Of a stretch of DNA of 9,345 bases, positions 1 through 5,388 are shown one piece after another. The DNA lies in contig JBFWLP010000115.1 of assembly GCA_050252075.1 (NCBI GenBank), positions 1-9,345 of the forward strand. The letters are read 5' to 3'. The first letter of the stretch is position 1, and every line of letters starts with the position of its first letter. The notes beneath the pieces were generated by a model. The model searched no databases, was not told where the DNA came from, and was given only the letters and a program-made list of their open reading frames with translations. The DNA comes from JAAYGT01 sp050252075. Lineage in GTDB: Bacteria; Pseudomonadota; Gammaproteobacteria; Burkholderiales; Burkholderiaceae_B. Position numbers and translations under genes: made by a program.

Positions 1-580
1 CGGCACCGGCCGGGCTGGACCCTTTGTCAGGAATCATGTTGATGCCGGTACCAGTGCGCACCTGAACCAGCTCGGTCCAAACATGACTCTGGGAGCCAAG
101 CGCGTTGAGCGCGAACGTCAGCTTGCCCGGATTTGCCCGCGCGTAGCCAATCAATTGCGGCAATGTTTTGGCCTCGAAATTGGGATTGGTCACCAACACC
201 ATTGGTACCTCCCCAACCATCGACACCGGGACAAGATCCTGCAACACGTTGTAAGGAATGTTCTTGTAAAGGTCCAGACCCACCGCAAGCGGCGCAGAAG
301 ATGACAGCAAAATGGTGTAACCATCGGGGTCCGACTTGGCCGCCGCATCGGTACCGATAACTCCACCCGCCCCCGCGCGGTTCTGCACGACAAACGGCTG
401 ACCCATCTGCTGCTGCAGGGTATTGGAAAGCACCCGCGCCATGATGTCGGTGCTTCCTCCCGGGGGAAACGGCACAATCATTCGAACGGGCTTGTCCGGA
501 TAAGCCGTCGCCAGAGTGGCGGTTGAGAAAACCATCGCGATGGCCGCAAAAGCCATTTTTCTTGCGTACTTGAACATCAT
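1..580 (-). CDS. Bug/TctC-family tripartite tricarboxylate transporter substrate-binding protein (3' part missing)
   Basis: This is a periplasmic solute-binding protein of the Bug family, which captures small carboxylates and related solutes for TctAB-type uptake. The first 193 codons are present and the frame runs open off the left edge; full members are usually about 320-330 residues. Residues 1-26 form a signal peptide: basic start (MMFKYARK), hydrophobic stretch, and ATLATA before YPDKPVRMIVPFPPGGSTD, the family's signature N-terminus. Other hallmarks are VVQNRAGAGGVIGTD (about 64-78), the DGYT segment (86-89), and the TLPQLIGYARANPGKL region (139-154). The segment usually reading PYKGxxPA is here PDKGSSPAG, with Asp for Tyr. 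Start 580 is preferred because AGGAG lies 5-10 nt upstream; a second ATG follows immediately. It is third in a leftward row after the rhodanese and dioxygenase genes, 52 nt behind the latter, so it may bring in that pathway's substrate. The ligand cannot be read from sequence. Confidence 0.93.
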   Translation of the reverse strand, partial: MMFKYARKMAFAAIAMVFSTATLATAYPDKPVRMIVPFPPGGSTDIMARVLSNTLQQQMGQPFVVQNRAGAGGVIGTDAAAKSDPDGYTILLSSSAPLAVGLDLYKNIPYNVLQDLVPVSMVGEVPMVLVTNPNFEAKTLPQLIGYARANPGKLTFALNALGSQSHVWTELVQVRTGTGINMIPDKGSSPAGA

Positions 581-596
581 GCTGTCTCCTGAGTGG

Positions 597-628
597 ATTG
601 ATCAATATCGCCGTCATCAACGACGTTG
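597..628. repeat. Two short palindromes in the gap before the Bug gene
   Basis: The 52-nt gap between the dioxygenase stop and the Bug start contains a perfect 10-bp palindrome ATTGATCAAT (597-606) and an 11-bp odd palindrome CAACGACGTTG (618-628). Neither forms a terminator because no T-run follows. They could be a regulator site giving the Bug gene independent control, or chance. I see no convincing -35/-10 pair here. Confidence 0.25.
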
Positions 629-632
629 CTGC

Positions 633-1253
633 CTAATCCGCGCCATGGGCCTTTTCTATGCCGGTCGCAGGGGGAAAAATCTTGTAGGTGTTTTTGGAAC
701 GGCTGAACATACGCCGGTTGTAACAATGCTCCACACTCATGCCGTATAAGTGCAGGTTGGCATGAGGCCCATCCTCTCCTAGGTGAATCGAGTGAATGTC
801 GCTGGGCATCAGCGCCACCGCCGTACCGGCGACCACATCGACTTCGCCGTATTGCTCAACGGTTGCTTCGCCAAAGCGGGAGCCATCATCGGTACGCCGG
901 TATAACTTGTTGTTTTCGCGGCCATGAATGCCGGCAATGACAGCCCAAGTATCATGATCGTGCGGAGGCGCAAATCCACCGGGTGCCGGCGCCACCACAT
1001 ACAGGGCATAACGATGATCAGGATCCTCCGACAGGCGATACATGCTGGCGTTCCCACCTTCTATGGGCGGAAACTCATGAATGGGGAACAGTTCACGATG
1101 CGAGGCCAGTTCCAGCATCCAGACCTTGATCTGCTCCAGGCTGTCCCTATCCACGCCATTGACCGTCAAGGCACGAACCCGGGCAAGCATGGCACGCACG
1201 TGTGCCATACGGTCGTCAATCAGTTCCTGTGTTGGCTTGGCGAGCGAGTTCAT
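633..1253 (-). CDS. Cysteine dioxygenase-like thiol dioxygenase (cupin)
   Basis: This is a mononuclear-iron cupin of the cysteine dioxygenase type, expected in the cytoplasm and expected to oxidise a thiol to a sulfinate with O2. At 206 residues it is close to mammalian CDO (200). The iron site is visible: H98 and H100 in PPHDHDTW, followed by GIHGRE with E113, and H154 in PSDIHSIH as third histidine, with spacings matching CDO His86/His88/His140. The CDO Ser-His-Tyr triad is represented by NLHLY (N166, H168, Y170), so the Ser is Asn. No Cys sits at the CDO Cys93 crosslink position (Ala/Val there), as in most bacterial thiol dioxygenases. Arg73 lies 25 residues before H98, near the spacing of CDO's substrate-binding Arg60. 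The ribosome binding site AAGGA overlaps the stop of the upstream rhodanese gene, 10 nt away, indicating coupled translation. Substrate (cysteine, 3-mercaptopropionate, a persulfide or another thiol) is undetermined. Confidence 0.85.
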   Translation of the reverse strand: MNSLAKPTQELIDDRMAHVRAMLARVRALTVNGVDRDSLEQIKVWMLELASHRELFPIHEFPPIEGGNASMYRLSEDPDHRYALYVVAPAPGGFAPPHDHDTWAVIAGIHGRENNKLYRRTDDGSRFGEATVEQYGEVDVVAGTAVALMPSDIHSIHLGEDGPHANLHLYGMSVEHCYNRRMFSRSKNTYKIFPPATGIEKAHGAD

Positions 1254-1263
1254 AAGCGTTCCT

Positions 1264-2865
1264 TCAAGACGAATAATGGGGAAATAGCGGGGAAGGCCAA
1301 CGCTGCTGGTCTGTCAGCTCCTTCTCCCACGCCAGGTACGACCTCATGGCGTCCATGCCGGCGTCATACGGCTGAACGATCACATCACTGACATCGGCCA
1401 CTTGCAACGTGGGCCCCGACTCCAACGGGAAACCCGCGTCGACCCAGGCCCGGACACCACCTTCCAAAAAGCCGACATCACGTATGCCGTCACGAATCAG
1501 ATTGGCACACGCCACCGCCGCCAGCCCCCCATCGCGCGATGTCAGCACGTGGGGCAAGGACGGCGGCCGCTCACCCGCACGCTGCTCAAGCTCGCCGAAG
1601 GGTACCCATTGCGCTCCAGGCAGGCGCGCCTTCAGATACTGCTCCTGCGTATCCACATCCCACACGATCACCTGCGAAAGCCTTGCCCGCAGCGCCTCGC
1701 ACGACAAAGCGGCGTCGGCCGGCACCACTTCGCGCCAACCGACAAGGGAACGGCCGGCGCGCCCCGTCTCCAGGATGCCCCCCATCTGCTGCCATGACGA
1801 CAACCCGCCGGCCAACACGTAGACGTTGGGCAGCCCCATCTTTTTGAACCAGTACGCCGTCAAACAGGCACGAGCCAGGTCATCATCAACCAGCACAATG
1901 CGCGCCGAGCGCACGGCTATGAATTCATCCGTTCGCTGAATCGCCAACCCGCCCGGCAATGCCGTTGCTCCGGGAATATGGCCCGCCCGATACTCGGGAA
2001 GCTGTCTGACGTCAATGACATAAACGTTCATCGCGCCGGCCTCGCGCCGATCCACCCAATGCGTCAACAGATCAGCCTCTATGAACTGCGCACCGGACTG
2101 CTGCGCCAATGCCATCGCCTGAAGCCGGCCGCGCTCGCGGCTGGAAACACCGGGCACCAGTGCGCCCTGACCCTCGCCCGTCTCCAACGCCAACCCCGCC
2201 AGCCTCCAGCCCATGGTGCCGTCTTCCAGGGCATACACGTCGTTGACCCCCAGCAGCCTGAGGGTCTGGCAAGCAATAATGCTGCGGGTACGCCCCGAGC
2301 AATGCACAACAACGGGCATGTTTCGCTGCTGCAAATCGTGAGCGAGCAACGCCAGATCAACCCCGAAGGCACCCACCGCTCCAGGGATGCGGGAGCGACG
2401 ATATTCTTCCGGCGAACGAATATCACACACCACGACAGGTTTCTTTTCTTGCTGCCAGCGATACAGTTCGCCCACCGGCAATTTTGGCACCCGCTCGGAT
2501 TCGTACACCTGCTCCCCAAACAACTTGGAAGGCACATTACTGCCCTGTGTCAAGGGCTCGCCATCACGTACCCAACCGGCAATACCATCACGCAAAATGC
2601 AAACATCGGTGTATCCCAGACGCGTCAATGTCTGGGCGGCGCGCACGGCGCGTTGATCGTTCAAACCGGCGTCGTACAACACGATGGTGGTTGAATGGTC
2701 AGGCACGAGGGTGCCGACACGCTGTTCGATCAAGCGGCGCGGCAAAAAAGTCGCCCCAAAAATATGGCCGCGATGGGCCTGGGCCAGCTCACGCACGTCA
2801 AACAAGGCGTACTCGAACTGTGAGGAGTGCACGACCCGCAACGAGGAAAGTGTGATCATTTTCAT
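1264..2865 (-). CDS. Four-domain rhodanese protein with one catalytic domain
   Basis: Rhodaneses move sulfane sulfur from a donor to a thiol acceptor through a persulfide on an active-site Cys. This 533-residue protein carries four in tandem (about 4-105, 128-228, 262-367, 385-483), each with a DVR/DIR/DVD-type strand, an H-I-x-G-A/R-I-P-G-A-like segment and a closing GGxxxW-like segment, then a 50-residue tail. Only domain 2 has the catalytic Cys: C189 in HCSGRTRS, a normal six-residue loop. The equivalent position is Asp65 in domain 1 (VLYDAG), Asp327 in domain 3 (VLVDDD) and Ser443 in domain 4 (VLTSRDGG), so those are probably structural or binding domains. There is no signal peptide, so the protein should be cytoplasmic. 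The frame is open further up to a TTG at 2916, but ATG 2865 (or 2859) fits the first rhodanese strand. No good Shine-Dalgarno precedes either, so a leaderless or very short-leader transcript is possible. It is co-oriented and coupled with the thiol dioxygenase, suggesting they act on linked sulfur species. Confidence 0.92.
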   Translation of the reverse strand: MKMITLSSLRVVHSSQFEYALFDVRELAQAHRGHIFGATFLPRRLIEQRVGTLVPDHSTTIVLYDAGLNDQRAVRAAQTLTRLGYTDVCILRDGIAGWVRDGEPLTQGSNVPSKLFGEQVYESERVPKLPVGELYRWQQEKKPVVVCDIRSPEEYRRSRIPGAVGAFGVDLALLAHDLQQRNMPVVVHCSGRTRSIIACQTLRLLGVNDVYALEDGTMGWRLAGLALETGEGQGALVPGVSSRERGRLQAMALAQQSGAQFIEADLLTHWVDRREAGAMNVYVIDVRQLPEYRAGHIPGATALPGGLAIQRTDEFIAVRSARIVLVDDDLARACLTAYWFKKMGLPNVYVLAGGLSSWQQMGGILETGRAGRSLVGWREVVPADAALSCEALRARLSQVIVWDVDTQEQYLKARLPGAQWVPFGELEQRAGERPPSLPHVLTSRDGGLAAVACANLIRDGIRDVGFLEGGVRAWVDAGFPLESGPTLQVADVSDVIVQPYDAGMDAMRSYLAWEKELTDQQRWPSPLFPHYSS

Positions 2866-2920
2866 GCGGCAAGTATGGGATAGCGCGTACCAACCCACAA
2901 TGCATCCTGCCGCCAAACCC

Positions 2921-2939
2921 CACTAGGTTTCTCTTAGTG
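2921..2939. promoter_or_regulatory. Inverted repeat, candidate operator of the divergent operons
   Basis: The arms CACTAGG (2921-2927) and CTTAGTG (2933-2939) are inverted around a 5-nt centre, matching at 6 of 7 positions. T2924 and A2936 give a T-N11-A spacing inside the palindrome, the general form of LysR-type regulator boxes. It lies 56 nt from the rhodanese start and 109 nt from the reductase-B-like start, a suitable place to control both. The assignment to a regulator family is inference from spacing only. Confidence 0.4.
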
Positions 2940-2992
2940 AAATCTTGTGGCGGCTGTAGATTTTGGCATGCGAACGCGACTGGCTTGCTGTA

Positions 2993-3021
2993 TTGACACG
3001 AACCGGTGTGCTGCTGATGAT
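2993..3021 (+). promoter_or_regulatory. Candidate sigma-70 promoter of the reductase-B-like/glutaredoxin/CoA-transferase operon
   Basis: A perfect -35 hexamer TTGACA (2993-2998) is followed after 17 nt by GATGAT (3016-3021), which matches the -10 consensus at four of six positions. Transcription would begin near 3028, giving a leader of about 20 nt containing the AGGAG ribosome binding site at 3036-3040. The weak -10 would suit an activated promoter, consistent with the inverted repeat about 54 nt upstream of the -35. Confidence 0.4.
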
Positions 3022-3047
3022 GGAGCATCTGAAACAGGAGACCGTAC

Positions 3048-3932
3048 ATGGCAACTTACGTGCGTTATATCGATAAAACGCGTGACTATTACTTATCCCA
3101 GGGCTACGACAAGCCCTACCAGTGGGCTCAGTACGACGACGTTCCCTTCACACCACTCACCAAACCTCTGGCGCAGTGCCGGGTAACACTGGTGTCGACC
3201 AGCGAGATTTCCATTCGGGGTGCCGAGCACGCCGAGGATGACACCAGCATGGGTATCGTGGGCGGCACATACACCATCCCGTCCGATCTAAACGCCGGCC
3301 AGCTCTACAGCCCTTCGCGCAGCTTCGATCAGGCTGCCACCACCCTTGAGGACGTTAACGCCTTCTTCCCCACTACGCGCCTGCATGAGGCTGTCGCCGT
3401 CGGCCGGATCGCCGGTCTGACCACACGTTTTCACGGCGTCTTTAATGCCTACAGTCAGCGCCGAACCCGTGAGCGGGACGCCCCCGAAGTGCTGAAACGC
3501 TGTCGGGAAGATGGGGCCGATGTCGCCGTGCTGGTTCCTGTTTGTCCGGTGTGCCATCAAACAATCAGCCTGGTGGCCAGACACCTGGAAGCGAACGGTA
3601 TCCCAACTGTAGTGCTGGCCGCAGCACGCGACATTGTCGAGCATGTCGGCGTTGCCCGTATCGTTCACACCGATTTCCCCTTGGGCAACCCTTGTGGCGA
3701 ACCCTACAACGTAGAGCAACAGCGAGACATTCTCGAGATCGGCTTCAAGTTGCTGGAACGCGCCTTCTTGCCCCGCACGACGGTGCAAACCCCGTTCCAG
3801 TGGAGTAAAGGCGACGAATGGAAATCCCTGGTCTTCACGCCGGAACAACCCTGGAAAACCGGTGAAGTTGAGCAAGACTGGTTGCGCAAGAAAGAGCTCT
3901 ACAAAAAACTTAAAGCCGAAGGCAAGGTGTAA
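3048..3932 (+). CDS. Glycine/D-proline reductase subunit B-like protein (Cys-containing, GrdB/PrdB family)
   Basis: The 294-residue protein resembles the selenoprotein B family of glycine/sarcosine/betaine and D-proline reductases, which cleave C-N bonds reductively in anaerobes using a Sec/Cys pair. Supporting features are the N-terminal strand RVTLVSTSEISIRG (45-58), the FPTTRLHEAVAVGRIAGL segment (107-124) followed by FHGVFNAY, the strand DVAVLVPVCPVCHQT (158-172) with C166-P-V-C169, the NGIPTVVLAAAR strand, and DFPLGNPCGEPYN (209-221) with C216. CPVC replaces a selenocysteine motif; there is no in-frame TGA. The length lies between PrdB-sized and GrdB-sized subunits. No GrdA, GrdC/D, GrdE or PrdA partner is present, so this is not a classical complex. 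AGGAG sits 7 nt before the ATG. The glutaredoxin gene starts 2 nt after its stop, making glutaredoxin the likely electron donor. The family call rests on remembered motifs; the substrate is unknown, and reductive cleavage is inferred from the family. Confidence 0.68.
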   Translation: MATYVRYIDKTRDYYLSQGYDKPYQWAQYDDVPFTPLTKPLAQCRVTLVSTSEISIRGAEHAEDDTSMGIVGGTYTIPSDLNAGQLYSPSRSFDQAATTLEDVNAFFPTTRLHEAVAVGRIAGLTTRFHGVFNAYSQRRTRERDAPEVLKRCREDGADVAVLVPVCPVCHQTISLVARHLEANGIPTVVLAAARDIVEHVGVARIVHTDFPLGNPCGEPYNVEQQRDILEIGFKLLERAFLPRTTVQTPFQWSKGDEWKSLVFTPEQPWKTGEVEQDWLRKKELYKKLKAEGKV

Positions 3933-3934
3933 CG

Positions 3935-4177
3935 ATGAGTCGCGAAATTACGGTTTACTCCACTCCACTTTGCGCGCCCTGCGTGCGCCTGAAACACTAC
4001 CTGGATGAGCAAGGTATAGCCTACATCGCAAAAGACCTGCTGATGGACGAAGACGCCGCCGAGAAGATCGAAGATCTGGGCATTCGTTCCACGCCGGTAC
4101 TCGAAGTTGACGGTAACTTCTACTCGGGCACCCAACTGACGCCAGAGAACCTGAAAGCCATTCTGGGGACCACGTAA
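3935..4177 (+). CDS. Glutaredoxin-like dithiol oxidoreductase
   Basis: An 80-residue single-domain thioredoxin-fold protein of glutaredoxin/NrdH size. It shows the redox motif C13-A-P-C16 directly after the first strand (ITVYSTPLCAPC), the cis-proline loop STPV (P54), and the closing VDGNFYSG turn. CAPC differs from the CPYC of classical glutaredoxins and the CVQC/CMQC of NrdH, so whether it is reduced by glutathione or by a thioredoxin reductase cannot be decided. It has no signal peptide and should be cytoplasmic. It is sandwiched 2 nt after the reductase-B-like gene and overlapping the CoA-transferase start by one base, so it is probably the dedicated reductant for the CPVC site upstream rather than a general housekeeping glutaredoxin. 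AAGG lies 7 nt before its ATG, overlapping the end of the preceding gene. Confidence 0.88.
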   Translation: MSREITVYSTPLCAPCVRLKHYLDEQGIAYIAKDLLMDEDAAEKIEDLGIRSTPVLEVDGNFYSGTQLTPENLKAILGTT

Positions 4178-5373
4178 TGGGATCTGCCGGGCCATTGAAC
4201 GGAGTACGGGTCGTTGACATGACGTCGGTACTGATGGGGCCTTTCGCCACCCAAATGCTGGGAGACATGGGTGCCGACGTAATCAAGGTCGAACCCGTAG
4301 AAGGTGACGTCACCCGGCAGATCTGGCCGTACCGGCACCGCGGCATGGGCCACATGTTCATGAACGTGAACCGCAACAAACGCTCACTTGCCCTGAACCT
4401 TAAGCAGCATGCCGCCCGCGACGCGGTACTCCAGCTGCTGACCACCGCCGATGTACTGATATACAACATTCGGCCCCAAGCCATGTCACGGCTGGGATTG
4501 TCTTACGACGACGTTGCCCGACACAATCCCCGCATTATCTACATAGGTGCGTTTGGCTACAGCCAACGGGGGCCCTACGCCTCCAAGCCGGCCTACGAAG
4601 ATCTCATCCAGGGGGCGGCCGGCATACCCCATTTGTTCCAGCGGCAAGGTGCTCAGGCGCCGCCCTATGTACCCATCAATCTCGTCGACCGCGCCGTTGC
4701 ACAGCAGGTGGTAAGTGCCGTCGGTGCCGCCCTTTACCACCGTGAAAAAACCGGGGAAGGCCAGCGCATCGACATCCCCATGTTCGAATACATGCTTACG
4801 CTGGTGATGGGAGAGCATCTGGGTGGTGCAGGGTTCGAACCACCCGTTGACTCACCCGGCTACGACCGCATTCTGTCACCCGAGCGCCGGCCTTTTGAAA
4901 CGCGCGATGGCTATATTTGCGTGCTGCTTTACAACGACAAGCAGTGGCGCAGCTTCTTCGACGTTATCGGCAAACCCGAACTGATGGATGACCCGCGCTT
5001 TGAAAGTGCCGCCGCACGAAGCCGGCATTACTCGGAATCCAACCTGCTCCTGGCTCAAGAGTTCGCCCGCCGGCCAAGCGCCGAATGGTTACAAGCCCTG
5101 GAAAACGCGGATATTCCCGTGCAGAACATGAACACGCTGGACGATATTCTGGCCGACCCGCACCTGGCTGCCATCAACTTTTTTGCCGAGCACGATCACC
5201 CGACGGAAGGCAGAATTCGTACCACGGCGCCACCCAGTGAATGGTCAAAAACACCTTTAAGCTATCGGCGACACGCGCCGGGCCTGGGGCAGCACACACG
5301 CGAGGTACTGCTAGAGGCCGGGCTTAGCCGGGAAACCATTGACGCACTGATCAATGATGGAGCCGCGCGCTAA
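4177..5373 (+). CDS. CaiB/BaiF-family (class III) CoA-transferase
   Basis: Class III CoA-transferases move CoA between carboxylic acids via a covalent aspartyl intermediate. This 398-residue protein has the full family architecture and length: LNGVRVVDMTSVLMGPFATQMLGDMGADVIKVE at 7-39 (Rossmann start), NRNKRSLALNLK (65-76), ADVLIYNIRP (91-100, the usual ENFRPG position), GAFGYSQRGPY (124-134), the catalytic Asp171 in INLVDRAV, then LYHREKTGEGQRIDIPMFE (186-204) and the C-terminal GLGQHTREVL. The catalytic Asp is followed by Arg rather than the more usual tG/aG. The start overlaps the glutaredoxin stop (TAATG), so translation is coupled, with GGGGA 7 nt upstream. In the operon it would activate either the substrate acid or the acid product of the reductase-like protein as a CoA thioester. 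The specific acids and CoA donor (often succinyl-CoA in the family) cannot be read from sequence. Confidence 0.93.
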   Translation: MGSAGPLNGVRVVDMTSVLMGPFATQMLGDMGADVIKVEPVEGDVTRQIWPYRHRGMGHMFMNVNRNKRSLALNLKQHAARDAVLQLLTTADVLIYNIRPQAMSRLGLSYDDVARHNPRIIYIGAFGYSQRGPYASKPAYEDLIQGAAGIPHLFQRQGAQAPPYVPINLVDRAVAQQVVSAVGAALYHREKTGEGQRIDIPMFEYMLTLVMGEHLGGAGFEPPVDSPGYDRILSPERRPFETRDGYICVLLYNDKQWRSFFDVIGKPELMDDPRFESAAARSRHYSESNLLLAQEFARRPSAEWLQALENADIPVQNMNTLDDILADPHLAAINFFAEHDHPTEGRIRTTAPPSEWSKTPLSYRRHAPGLGQHTREVLLEAGLSRETIDALINDGAAR

Positions 5374-5388
5374 GCCTGGATTCCCAAC

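Larger units (their letters stand above)
2866..3047. promoter_or_regulatory. Divergent intergenic control region
   Basis: This 182-nt non-coding stretch lies between the leftward rhodanese gene and the rightward reductase-B-like gene and must hold the promoters of both operons. It is visibly more AT-rich in its middle (about 2925-2970) than the flanking genes. It contains the inverted repeat and candidate promoter listed separately. On the minus strand the best weak pair is TTGTGG / CATACT with 17 nt between, placing transcription start almost at the rhodanese ATG. No regulator gene is present in the window. Confidence 0.6.

Noticed and set aside
27..620. A 197-codon minus-strand frame starting in front of the Bug gene
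   Set aside because: It is a shifted frame over the Bug gene. The frame starting at 580 gives a signal peptide and the full Bug signature.
1978..2694. A 238-codon open frame on the plus strand
   Set aside because: It lies opposite the rhodanese gene and has low-complexity His/Arg/Gln-rich sequence without a known fold.
2866..2916. Extension of the rhodanese protein to a TTG start at 2916
   Set aside because: The added 17 residues precede the first rhodanese strand without similarity to it, and TTG is a poor choice beside ATG 2865 and 2859.
3288..3875. A 195-codon open frame on the minus strand
   Set aside because: It is antisense to the reductase-B-like gene, with no plausible motif or ribosome binding site noted.
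3048..3932. Selenocysteine insertion in the reductase-B-like gene
   Set aside because: There is no in-frame TGA, and the redox motif is encoded by ordinary Cys codons; no SECIS-like element is needed.
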